Both the position numbers and the translations under genes were made by a program. A DNA stretch of 24,890 nt from Candidatus Thioglobus plumae (GTDB lineage: Bacteria > Pseudomonadota > Gammaproteobacteria > PS1 > Pseudothioglobaceae): contig CAJVCM010000063.1 of the NCBI GenBank assembly GCA_910595815.1, positions 1 to 24,890 of the forward strand, given 5' to 3'. Each line of letters begins with the position of its first letter. Position 1 is the first letter of the stretch. Below the pieces are notes generated by a model, which was given only the letters and a program-made list of their open reading frames with translations, did not search any database and was not told where the DNA came from. Below, piece by piece: positions 7,847 through 14,390 of this stretch.

Positions 7847-10800
7847 ATGTCGCAGTTGTATTTGCAGGATTCTGCACCATTTAATTCCGGACAAAAAAAT
7901 TATTGGGGCTCCCTCTATGGCAGTGCACAAGCGCTCGCACTGATTGAGTTTGCTAAAGTGCACAATCAAGTGATATTAGTTATCGCTGATAATATTGCGC
8001 ATTTCGATCAACTTGTTAAGTCGCTTCACTTTTATAACGATGGACTGGATATTCTTAAATTTGATAACTGGGAAGTCTTAGCCTTTGATCATTTTTCTCC
8101 ACACCCTGATATCACTTCGAGTCGACTCAGTACACTCGCCAAATTACCAAGCCTAACCAAGGGTATTGTTATTACCACGCTAGAATCTCTATCCCAGCAG
8201 TTATGTCCATTAGAATTCAGCCAAAAGTATAGCTTTAGTTTGAAAATAGGCGATGCAATCGACACTCACAACTTTGCTGAAAAATTATTAAAAATTGGCT
8301 ATAACCGAGTTACCACGGTAATGGAACATGGCGAGTTTAGTGTTAAAGGCTCGCTAATTGATCTTTATCCAATGGGGGCAAAGTCGCCTTACCGACTCGA
8401 TTTGTTCGACCAAGAAATTGACTCTATTCGTACGTTTGATACCTCGACACAACGATCAGTCGATGTGACTGACATCCTCTCTCTATTGCCGGCCAGAGAG
8501 TTCTCAACCGATACAGAAAGCCTTAATATTTTTAAACAAAACTATCTAAGCGCCTTTAATCGTACAGATGACTTTATTTATACTGAAGTTACTGAATCAC
8601 GCTTACCCGGTGGTATTGAATTCTATTCATCCTTATTTTTTACGCATACCAACACCTTGTTTGATTATCTGGCAGATAACACCATTATTGCGCATTATCA
8701 AGGTTTCAGTAATTTAGCCGATACAACCTTTACTGAAATTCAGGATAGACACCAACAAGCCAGTCATAATTTAGATAGGCCGCCGTTGCCACTTCAGCAA
8801 GTGTTTTTAAGCAAAGAACAATTATTTAGCCAAATTAAGCAACGACAACAACTGATCATTGGCACTTCAAAATTAGAAGAAAAATCGGGAAAACTGAACT
8901 TTGCTAGCAAGTTGTTACCGCCTTTAAATATTGACGCCCAGGCCAAGCACCCACTGGCCAAATTTTTAAATTTCAATAAAAAATTTAAAGGCAAGATACT
9001 CATTGTCTGTGAATCAGAAGGTCGACAAAGCGTACTAACTGATCTACTTAATAATCACGATTTAGAGCCAATCAATATTGATCATTGGCATGCCTTCATA
9101 CAAGGCGAACAAAAACTCTATATTACCAATGCCGACCTTAGTGATGGCTTGCTCACAGAAGACATTGCTGTTATCACTGAGATAAATCTATTTGGCGCTG
9201 ATGTGGTGAAGCAACAAAGACGTCGTCGTGCAAAACACAAAGACTTTGATGAGGCGATTAAATCCCTAGTAGAGATCCAAGTCGGTGACCCAATTGTGCA
9301 TGAAAGTTATGGTGTCGGTCGTTATCTAGGTTTAAAGACCCAAAGTTTCGATGATTTAGCGCAGGATTTCTTAATGCTAGAATACGCCAACGGCTCTAAG
9401 CTTATGGTGCCGATGACTTCACTGAACTTGATTTCACGTTATTCTGGCGCTTCAGCTGACATTGCCCCCTTGCATAAACTCGGCACTAATCAGTGGAGCA
9501 AGGCCAAACAAAAAGCCCATGAGGCCTTGCATGATATTGCCGCAGAGTTGCTAGAAATTTACGCCAAACGACAATCACAAACAGGCTTTGCTTTTCCTGA
9601 GCCAAGTGATGCATACTCATCATTTGTGGCTAGCTTCCCTTTTGAGGAAACCCCTGATCAACTTAAAACCATGGGCGAAGTGTTGGCTGATATGCAATCT
9701 ATTCGACCAATGGATCGACTCGTGTGTGGTGATGTAGGCTTTGGTAAGACTGAAATCGCCATGCGTGCGGCATTCTTAGCAGTTGAATCTGGCAAACAAG
9801 TGGTGATATTAGTACCCACCACACTGTTAGCCAACCAACACTTACAGTCATTCAAAGATCGTTTTATTAATTATCCAATTGAAATTGCCGCACTTTCAAG
9901 GTTTCAAACACCTAAAGAGCAAACACAAATTAAAGAAAAATTACAAAGTGGCAAGATCGACATTGTTATTGGCACCCACAAGCTTATTCACGGCAGTATT
10001 AAATACCAAGATTTAGGCTTAGTGATTATTGATGAAGAGCATCGATTTGGCGTTAAACAAAAAGAAGCATTAAAAAAAATTCGTGGGCAAAGTGATATTC
10101 TTACCATGACTGCCACGCCAATCCCACGTACACTGAATATGGCACTCGGATCGCTCAGAGAGTTATCAATCATCGCCACACCACCACAAGGGCGTAGTGC
10201 CATTCAAACCTTTGTTAATGAGTGGGACGACAACACCATTAAAGAAGCATGTTCAAGAGAGTTACACCGTGGCGGGCAAATCTTTGTTGTGCATAACGAC
10301 ATTGACTCTATTGACAACATGGCAGAAAATCTACAAACCTTAATACCAAATGTTCATGTGCGCATTGCCCATGGGCAAATGCCTACGCGTGAGTTAGAGC
10401 GCATCATGAGTGATTTTTATCATGGTCGTTTTCAAATATTAGTGTGTACCACCATTATTGAAACTGGAATTGACATCCCTAATGCAAACACCATCATTAT
10501 CAACAATGCGCAAAACTTTGGCTTGGCACAGCTACACCAACTGCGAGGCCGTGTGGGTCGATCACACCACAGAGCGTATGCTTATTTGGTGATTAAATCA
10601 CACCAATCACTCAGTGCCAATGCCAAAAAACGCTTAGATGCTATTGAGTCATTAGAAGAGCTCGGCGCAGGTTTTATGCTTGCTAATCATGATCTTGAAA
10701 TACGTGGTGCGGGTGATTTACTCGGCGACAACCAGTCAGGAAAAATTAGTGAGATTGGTTTTAATTTGTATCACGATTTACTCAAACGCACCATTGATGC

Positions 10801-11278
10801 CATGCGCGCTGGCAAGAAAATTAACTTGGATGACCCGATTAATCATGAAATCGAAATTGATACTGGGCTTGGGTGCATCATTCCTGAGACTTATCTCGGC
10901 GACGTACACGAACGCTTGGTCTTATACAAACGCATTGCCAATGCTAAAGATAACGACGAGCTAAAAGACTTACAAATCGAGATGATTGATCGTTTTGGGC
11001 TATTGCCTGATTCGACCAAAAATCTATTTGCCACTACGAGATTAAAGCTTTTTTCGGAGAAAATCGGAATTGATAAAATTTCAATCTATGATGACAAAGC
11101 GCATCTCACTTTTTCCGATAAAACTATTATTGAACCAATAAAAATCATCAATTTAGTACAAAAACAGTCAAAAACATATCAGTTAAAAGGTCAAAATAAA
11201 TTAATCATCAAGCAAGCCATGCCCGAAGACATCGAGCGTATTGAGTGGGTTGAAAATTTACTAAAAAAGCTAAATTAG
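7847..11278 (+). CDS. mfd: Transcription-repair coupling factor Mfd
   Basis: The 1143-residue protein has the length and order of Mfd. A degenerate UvrB-like N-terminal module occupies about residues 1-330 (GSLIDLYPMGAKSPYRLDLFDQEIDSIRTFD). The RNA polymerase-interacting domain follows near 475-550 (VGDPIVHESYGVGRYLGL). RecG-like SF2 translocase domains carry Walker A GDVGFGKTE at about 627-635, DEEH at about 728-731 and TATPIPRT near 753-760. The helicase C-terminal block includes QLRGRVGRS, the motor tail includes ANHDLEIRGAGDLLG, and a regulatory domain ends the protein. Mfd recognises RNA polymerase stalled at lesions, pushes it off and recruits UvrA for nucleotide excision repair. The gene starts 2 bp after maf and ends with a 9-bp convergent overlap with the first membrane-protein paralog; no terminator is visible there. 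Confidence 0.97.
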   Translation: MSQLYLQDSAPFNSGQKNYWGSLYGSAQALALIEFAKVHNQVILVIADNIAHFDQLVKSLHFYNDGLDILKFDNWEVLAFDHFSPHPDITSSRLSTLAKLPSLTKGIVITTLESLSQQLCPLEFSQKYSFSLKIGDAIDTHNFAEKLLKIGYNRVTTVMEHGEFSVKGSLIDLYPMGAKSPYRLDLFDQEIDSIRTFDTSTQRSVDVTDILSLLPAREFSTDTESLNIFKQNYLSAFNRTDDFIYTEVTESRLPGGIEFYSSLFFTHTNTLFDYLADNTIIAHYQGFSNLADTTFTEIQDRHQQASHNLDRPPLPLQQVFLSKEQLFSQIKQRQQLIIGTSKLEEKSGKLNFASKLLPPLNIDAQAKHPLAKFLNFNKKFKGKILIVCESEGRQSVLTDLLNNHDLEPINIDHWHAFIQGEQKLYITNADLSDGLLTEDIAVITEINLFGADVVKQQRRRRAKHKDFDEAIKSLVEIQVGDPIVHESYGVGRYLGLKTQSFDDLAQDFLMLEYANGSKLMVPMTSLNLISRYSGASADIAPLHKLGTNQWSKAKQKAHEALHDIAAELLEIYAKRQSQTGFAFPEPSDAYSSFVASFPFEETPDQLKTMGEVLADMQSIRPMDRLVCGDVGFGKTEIAMRAAFLAVESGKQVVILVPTTLLANQHLQSFKDRFINYPIEIAALSRFQTPKEQTQIKEKLQSGKIDIVIGTHKLIHGSIKYQDLGLVIIDEEHRFGVKQKEALKKIRGQSDILTMTATPIPRTLNMALGSLRELSIIATPPQGRSAIQTFVNEWDDNTIKEACSRELHRGGQIFVVHNDIDSIDNMAENLQTLIPNVHVRIAHGQMPTRELERIMSDFYHGRFQILVCTTIIETGIDIPNANTIIINNAQNFGLAQLHQLRGRVGRSHHRAYAYLVIKSHQSLSANAKKRLDAIESLEELGAGFMLANHDLEIRGAGDLLGDNQSGKISEIGFNLYHDLLKRTIDAMRAGKKINLDDPINHEIEIDTGLGCIIPETYLGDVHERLVLYKRIANAKDNDELKDLQIEMIDRFGLLPDSTKNLFATTRLKLFSEKIGIDKISIYDDKAHLTFSDKTIIEPIKIINLVQKQSKTYQLKGQNKLIIKQAMPEDIERIEWVENLLKKLN

Positions 11279-11818
11279 TTTATTTCTTATTAAAACAGGT
11301 GTCAAAATCTTAATAGCAAAATAAATAAAGACAATGCCTCCAATAATATCGCCAACCATGTAGCTTGCTATAAAACTTAGTGGCTCTATCGGCTCTCGAA
11401 TAACTCCCCAGAAAAATAAGAACTTAGCAAGAGTACTTATCAAAGCAGTTAAAATTATAGAAAATAATATGTGCTTATAATTAATCAGTTTGGCATCAAA
11501 GAAATCAGAAAGATTTGCAATTTTCATTATATAAATTGCCAACAAAGGCGATAGCGATCCTATAATCACATGTCCGATAAATCCATCTAAGCCATTTCCA
11601 AACCAATTATTCCATAAGAAATAACCAACAATGGTATTGGCAATTATTACGCCTGGCAGTACTCTAGACCCAAATAAGAGATATACAAATATTTCAGCGC
11701 CAACTGGCAAGAATAGCAAATTGCCATATGTAAAGTTCATATAGCCTATACCTTCAATCATAATGAGCGAGATCAATACCAGAGTAAGGGCTAAAAAGTT
11801 ATTTTGAATTATTTTCAT
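11270..11818 (-). CDS. MASE1-like six-helix integral membrane protein, paralog A (no output domain)
   Basis: The 182-residue protein is almost entirely membrane: about six helices near residues 7-27, 33-50, 53-70, 80-100, 115-138 and 151-172. Two blocks resemble the MASE1 membrane sensor domain: NLLFLPVGAEIFVYLLFGSRVLPGV after helix 1 and SYMVGDIIGGIVFIY in the last helix. MASE1 usually sits in front of histidine kinase or diguanylate cyclase domains and is longer; here nothing follows the membrane part. It is the last of three tandem paralogs sharing these blocks plus a loop motif LSDFFD...HILF. No Shine-Dalgarno sequence is seen. Inverted repeats GATAGTA/TACTATC (11823-11829, 11856-11862) bracket its upstream gap. 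Its stop lies within the last codons of mfd. Function is unknown; a transporter or ECF S-component-like role cannot be excluded. Confidence 0.72.
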   Translation of the reverse strand: MKIIQNNFLALTLVLISLIMIEGIGYMNFTYGNLLFLPVGAEIFVYLLFGSRVLPGVIIANTIVGYFLWNNWFGNGLDGFIGHVIIGSLSPLLAIYIMKIANLSDFFDAKLINYKHILFSIILTALISTLAKFLFFWGVIREPIEPLSFIASYMVGDIIGGIVFIYFAIKILTPVLIRNKLI

Positions 11819-11867
11819 AACAGATAGTAGATTCAGAATTTATAAGTGCAATAAGTACTATCCTATC

Positions 11868-12413
11868 TTATTTTTTAAAAAATAATTGTGAGACCTTAAT
11901 ACCAATATAAATAAACACAATGCCGCCAATCATGTCACCTACTAAGTAAGAGCCAATATGCCCGACTGGGTCTGCTAAGAATTTTTCGGCTGATTGATAA
12001 ACAAAGAACGTTTTCAATAGTGTACTGATGACTGCTGAAAGCAATACTAAGAAAACGATGTGTCCTATATTGACTTTATTATCATCAAAAAAGTTAGACA
12101 AATTAAATACGCGCATAATGCCAATAGCAAAAATCGGCGCCAAACTCGACATGGTTCTGCTCAGCACTTCTCTTTGACTAATGTCTGCAATACTGCCTTC
12201 AACTATCACCTCGGCAATCAGATAGCCTAACAATACGCCAGGAAAAACTTTAAAGCCAAACAGTAGATACGAAAAAATTGCCGCGCCAATCGGAAGCCAC
12301 AAATAATTTCCAATAACAAAATCTGTAGAGTCAAGCCCTGAGATCAGTACTCGAGATAACGCTACCATCATTAGCGCAATAAGTGTGTGTGACATAAACT
12401 GTTTAATATTCAT
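11868..12413 (-). CDS. MASE1-like six-helix integral membrane protein, paralog B (no output domain)
   Basis: The 181-residue protein has the same plan as its neighbours. After the first helix comes GNYLWLPIGAAIFSYLLFGFKVFPGV, in the middle LSNFFDDNKVNIGHIVFLVLLSAVISTL, and at the end GSYLVGDMIGGIVFIYIGIKV. About six membrane helices are predicted by eye, with short loops and no soluble domain. Tandem duplication is the simplest origin. The start MNIKQFMSHTLIAL aligns with the N-termini of paralogs A (MKIIQNNFLAL) and C (MKHKELITNNLIAF), which supports it. There is no Shine-Dalgarno sequence; instead a perfect minus-strand TATAAT ends 9 bp before the ATG, so the message could be nearly leaderless. 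The gap to paralog A is 49 bp. Function is unknown. Confidence 0.72.
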   Translation of the reverse strand: MNIKQFMSHTLIALMMVALSRVLISGLDSTDFVIGNYLWLPIGAAIFSYLLFGFKVFPGVLLGYLIAEVIVEGSIADISQREVLSRTMSSLAPIFAIGIMRVFNLSNFFDDNKVNIGHIVFLVLLSAVISTLLKTFFVYQSAEKFLADPVGHIGSYLVGDMIGGIVFIYIGIKVSQLFFKK

Positions 12414-12421
12414 GCTTCGAA

Positions 12422-12455
12422 ATTATAGTCAAAGACACCTCTCAAAGATAGAGGT
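12422..12455 (-). promoter_or_regulatory. Candidate promoter with inverted repeat ahead of membrane paralog B
   Basis: On the minus strand TATAAT (12422-12427) lies 8 bp before the paralog B ATG. An inverted repeat ACCTCT/AGAGGT (12437-12442 and 12450-12455, 7-nt loop) covers the place where the -35 should be. It has no T-run, so it is not an obvious terminator for paralog C; an operator is possible. The start site would fall about 2 nt before the ATG. Confidence 0.35.
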
Positions 12456-12474
12456 TAATTTAACACATAAAATG

Positions 12475-13029
12475 TTAGGGTCTGACTACTCTCGAAACAA
12501 AATAAGGAAGTATTTTTAACACTGTCCAAATCACCACAACACCACCAATCATGTCACCCACTAGATAATGCGAAAGGAAGTCTACTGGGTTAATACTAAA
12601 CACTTCGCTCTTAGCGTAGATAACAAATCTAGAAAGTGCATGAATGATTGCAGTAAAGAAGATAAGAAATAGGATGTGTCTAAAATCAATATTCTTAAGA
12701 TTAGAGAAATTCACTACGTCAAGCTTTTGTATAAACCACATAGATATCAATGGTGCAACTGCACCCATCATAGCACCAATTGCACCCCAAGCAAAGTTAC
12801 CACCCCATGAATTAAATAAGACAACACCACAGAAAATACAACTGGCCATCACACCTGGCAATACGCTACGTCCGAACAGCAAAAATATCAAAATTTTTGC
12901 CCCAATTGGCAAATATAAATATGAGCCTATCTCAGCATCAAACCCAGAAAGGTATTTCATGGCGATAGAGGCGATAAAAATCGCCGAAAAAGCAATTAGG
13001 TTATTAGTAATGAGTTCTTTATGTTTCAT
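12475..13029 (-). CDS. MASE1-like six-helix integral membrane protein, paralog C (no output domain)
   Basis: This is the first gene of the trio. It contains GSYLYLPIGAKILIFLLFGRSVLPGV, VVNFSNLKNIDFRHILFLIFFTAIIHAL and SHYLVGDMIGGVVVIWTVLKIL, matching paralogs A and B along their whole length. I place the start at the ATG at 13027-13029 (MKHKELITNN, 184 residues) because this aligns with the N-termini and lengths of the other two. An in-frame ATG at 13048-13050 would add seven residues (MEDTIVT) that the paralogs lack. Neither start has a good Shine-Dalgarno sequence. It carries slightly more small and basic residues at the C-terminus (YFVSRVVRP), consistent with a cytoplasmic tail. No kinase, cyclase or phosphodiesterase domain follows. 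Function is unknown; a membrane sensor or transporter is possible. Confidence 0.72.
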   Translation of the reverse strand: MKHKELITNNLIAFSAIFIASIAMKYLSGFDAEIGSYLYLPIGAKILIFLLFGRSVLPGVMASCIFCGVVLFNSWGGNFAWGAIGAMMGAVAPLISMWFIQKLDVVNFSNLKNIDFRHILFLIFFTAIIHALSRFVIYAKSEVFSINPVDFLSHYLVGDMIGGVVVIWTVLKILPYFVSRVVRP

Positions 13030-13046
13030 AGTTACTATTGTATCTT

Positions 13047-13062
13047 CCATACAGCTATATGG
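13047..13062. repeat. 16-bp imperfect palindrome upstream of membrane paralog C
   Basis: Read on the minus strand, CCATATAGCTGTATGG is palindromic at 14 of 16 positions, with perfect 5-bp outer arms CCATA/TATGG. It lies just upstream of the preferred start of paralog C and over the alternative ATG. An operator for the trio, perhaps bound by one of the neighbouring winged-helix proteins, is conceivable, but the same sequence was not seen upstream of the other genes. Confidence 0.35.
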
Positions 13063-13102
13063 ATATTATGGTATTCCATTGTTTTAAAGGTCGAAAAGAT
13101 CT

Positions 13103-13128
13103 AAAAAGTGTCTAACGACACCTTTTTT
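13103..13128 (-). terminator. Rho-independent terminator of the winged-helix gene pair
   Basis: On the minus strand a GTGTC/GACAC stem (13117-13121 and 13108-13112) with a GTTA loop is followed by TTTTT (13107-13103), 31 bp after the end of the second winged-helix gene. The other strand also has a T6 run. It separates transcription of the regulator pair from the membrane-protein trio, so the trio needs its own promoter in 13051-13102, where I find only poor matches. Confidence 0.75.
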
Positions 13129-13152
13129 AATTTAATCAATAAGGATGGATAA

Positions 13153-13434
13153 TTACTGGTTATAACTAAGAATCATCGCACGTCTGTCAGAATTTGATTG
13201 ATTGGCACTAATAATGTCGTTAGACAACAACACCCCGACTGCTCTTTTAATGGTCGATAACGAATATTTAGCAAAATATCGATCTTTAGTAATTGCTGTA
13301 ATTGTTGCCTCTTTTTTATGCATAACAAACTCTAACACTGATTTTTCTACTTCTGAAAGCTGGTCAAGACCCAATTCACGCTCGTAAGTATCTAATGACT
13401 CTCTTAACTCAAATAACTTTTTTAATGTACTCAT
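13153..13434 (-). CDS. Small winged-helix (MarR-like) DNA-binding protein, paralog 1
   Basis: The 93-residue protein reads as an N-terminal helix (LKKLFELRESLDTYERELG) followed by a compact winged helix. SEVEKSVLEFVMHKKEATITAITKDRYFAKYSLSTIKRAVGVLL supplies the helix-turn-helix with recognition helix around SLSTIKRAV. The strand-turn-strand wing is ISANQSNSDRRAMILS, where the D-R-R and leucine-serine pattern recalls MarR wings. There is no ligand or dimerisation domain of normal MarR size (about 140 residues), so dimerisation would rely on the N-terminal helix. It is clearly paralogous to the gene 34 bp upstream. A strong Shine-Dalgarno AGAGGGG (13440-13446) sits 5 nt before the ATG, rare in this window and suggesting efficient translation. 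A terminator follows. Target genes are unknown. Confidence 0.8.
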   Translation of the reverse strand: MSTLKKLFELRESLDTYERELGLDQLSEVEKSVLEFVMHKKEATITAITKDRYFAKYSLSTIKRAVGVLLSNDIISANQSNSDRRAMILSYNQ

Positions 13435-13468
13435 AAAATCCCCTCTAGTTTAATTAAAGTATACGCTT

Positions 13469-13756
13469 TTAATTATCCAAACAAAAAGACAAATACATCT
13501 TGCGTTTATCACTCGTTGCTTGTTGTGACTTAATCACCCTCATAGTTAACAGTTTTGCCACCACACGGTTAATCGTTGATAATGAAAAATTTGAAAAATA
13601 TGGATGCTTTAAAATATCAGAAATTGTCGTTTGTTTCTGATTGCTAACAAACTCCAAGACAGCGCGTTCAATTTCAGAATAATCCTGAATGCCAAAAGCA
13701 GACTCTTGCTCGTGTAGCGCTTCTCTTAACTTGAACAGTCTTTCTAATGCTTCCAT
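13469..13756 (-). CDS. Small winged-helix (MarR-like) DNA-binding protein, paralog 2
   Basis: The 95-residue protein shares the plan of its neighbour: LERLFKLREALHEQESAFG helix, YSEIERAVLEFVSNQKQTTISDILKHPYFSNFSLSTINRVVAKLL helix-turn-helix region, and wing VIKSQQATSDKRKMYLSF. The shared SEIE..VLEFV, YF...SLSTI.R.V and SD.R.M.LS positions show duplication. Both genes are also preceded by ATTAAACTA on the minus strand, so the duplicated unit included upstream sequence. It is the first gene of the pair and has a good promoter. A repressor acting on its own promoter and possibly on the divergent HU gene or the downstream membrane genes is the simplest reading, but nothing in the sequence fixes the target. 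No strong Shine-Dalgarno sequence is visible. Confidence 0.8.
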   Translation of the reverse strand: MEALERLFKLREALHEQESAFGIQDYSEIERAVLEFVSNQKQTTISDILKHPYFSNFSLSTINRVVAKLLTMRVIKSQQATSDKRKMYLSFCLDN

Positions 13757-13765
13757 GTTTTCAAA

Positions 13766-13816
13766 ATATTAGTTTAATATGATTCGTATTATACAACATA
13801 ATGGTGTTTTATTTAA
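13766..13816 (-). promoter_or_regulatory. Promoter and candidate operator of the winged-helix gene pair
   Basis: On the minus strand TTAAAT (13811-13816) and a perfect TATAAT (13788-13793) are spaced by 17 bp; transcription would start near 13781. Directly after the start site lies a perfect inverted repeat ATATTA-GTT-TAATAT (13766-13780), well placed for autorepression by a small winged-helix dimer. In AT-rich DNA such repeats arise by chance, so the operator is tentative. Confidence 0.5.
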
Positions 13817-13850
13817 TGGTTCATTAAAGTCTATTATTTATATTAATTAA

Positions 13851-13859
13851 TGTTAGAAT
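13851..13859 (+). promoter_or_regulatory. Extended -10 promoter of the divergent HU-like gene
   Basis: TG-T-TAGAAT is an extended -10 element; the -35 position is poor, as is common with this promoter type. Transcription would begin near 13866, exactly at the 5' arm of the leader stem. The second HU gene has the same arrangement with TGCTATAAT. Confidence 0.5.
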
Positions 13860-13864
13860 GAACT

Positions 13865-13936
13865 ATTCTTGGTGGTGCGGTAAATAAACAATAAAATATT
13901 TATCTACCTCCCTAACAAAACGTCATCATCAAGAAT
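13865..13936 (+). ncRNA. Structured 5' leader RNA of the HU-like gene
   Basis: The outer stem pairs ATTCTTGGTGGTG (13865-13877) with CATCATCAAGAAT (13924-13936): 13 consecutive pairs with two G-U wobbles. An inner hairpin pairs GGTAAATA (13879-13886) with TATTTATC (13897-13904). A single-stranded tail with the ribosome-binding AGAG follows. The 5' edge, the closing stem and the tail (CAAGAATCTTATATTTACAC, 13930-13949) are similar to the leader of the next HU gene, so this looks like a shared cis-acting element. No known riboswitch or ribosomal-protein leader was recognised. Confidence 0.55.
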
Positions 13937-13960
13937 CTTATATTTACACAGAGATTTTTT

Positions 13961-14230
13961 ATGGTTACAGAAAAATTAATTAACGAAATCGCTTTAGAAG
14001 CAGGAATTTCTAAAGCAGATGCGGGGCATGTATTACAAGTAATGATTGATACTATTATAAAATCAATTGCTCATGGTGAGAAAGTAGAGTTAAGTGGTTT
14101 TGGCAACTTCTTTGCTAAGCCCTTGACTGCATATGCGCAAGAAAATACAAACACCAACAATACCAATATTAACGTGCTTGCTTTTCAACAAAGTACTGCT
14201 TTAAAGGCGTCTATTAACTTGAATTCTTAG
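13961..14230 (+). CDS. Divergent HU-family protein lacking the basic DNA-binding arm
   Basis: The 89-residue protein has a good HU N-terminal half: MVTEKLINEIALEAGISKADAGHVLQVMIDTIIKSIAHGEKVELSGFGNFFAK aligns with HU helices 1-2 and the GFG turn. The beta-arm is unrecognisable: where the neighbouring HU has the arginine-rich RAARTGRNPQTG this protein has TAYAQENTNTNNTNIN, with no RNP intercalating proline and no basic residues. The C-terminal KASINLNS also departs from the FKAGKNLKE helix. The arm is encoded by a low-complexity run of AAC/ACC/AAT codons (about 14140-14172). The dimerisation core may be intact, so it could pair with the canonical HU and weaken its DNA binding, or it may be a decaying copy. 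The Shine-Dalgarno candidate AGAG is 7 nt before the ATG. Confidence 0.85.
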   Translation: MVTEKLINEIALEAGISKADAGHVLQVMIDTIIKSIAHGEKVELSGFGNFFAKPLTAYAQENTNTNNTNINVLAFQQSTALKASINLNS

Positions 14231-14241
14231 TAAAAAATATG

Positions 14242-14275
14242 TAGCATAATTCTATATATCTATAGAATTATGCTA
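14242..14275. repeat. Perfect 15-bp inverted repeat between the two HU genes
   Basis: TAGCATAATTCTATA (14242-14256) and its exact complement (14261-14275) flank a 4-nt loop TATC. It starts 12 bp after the HU-like stop and runs into the -10 of the next HU gene, covering its -35 region. There is no T-run after it, so it is not a standard terminator; an operator, or a hairpin protecting the end of the upstream mRNA, fits better. Confidence 0.85.
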
Positions 14276-14279
14276 TAAT
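14271..14279 (+). promoter_or_regulatory. Extended -10 promoter of the canonical HU gene
   Basis: TGCTATAAT is a perfect extended -10 hexamer. Its first bases are the last bases of the 15-bp inverted repeat, so a protein bound to the repeat would block it. Transcription would start near 14286, two bases before the leader stem. Confidence 0.65.
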
Positions 14280-14287
14280 TATCGTAA

Positions 14288-14363
14288 TCTTGGCTGGGGG
14301 CCAAACGTTGAATAAATTAATCTCTTTTCTCGTCTCCTCGATAGGCCGGCCTTCTTGCCAAGA
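14288..14363 (+). ncRNA. Structured 5' leader RNA of the canonical HU gene
   Basis: The closing stem TCTTGGC (14288-14294) pairs perfectly with GCCAAGA (14357-14363). An inner GGCC (14299-14302) can pair with GGCC at 14344-14347 or 14348-14351. The loop is pyrimidine-rich, and a TCCT within it (14335-14338) is complementary to the ribosome-binding AGGA (14379-14382). Relative to the upstream HU leader the closing stem keeps CTTGG/CCAAG-like pairing while one pair changes from U-A (13873/13928) to C-G (14294/14357), which supports a conserved RNA fold. Confidence 0.55.
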
Positions 14364-14390
14364 CCTTATTATTAACACAGGATTCAAACC

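Noticed and set aside
12644..13087. 147-codon open frame on the plus strand opposite membrane paralog C
   Set aside because: It mirrors a conserved membrane-protein gene with two paralogs, its product is a mix of charged and proline-rich segments without a recognisable domain, and it has no ribosome-binding site. It is an antisense shadow.
14344..14351. GGCCGGCC 8-bp palindrome in the hup leader, considered as a protein-binding site
   Set aside because: It is better explained as part of the leader's internal base pairing with the GGGGGCC segment at 14296-14302.
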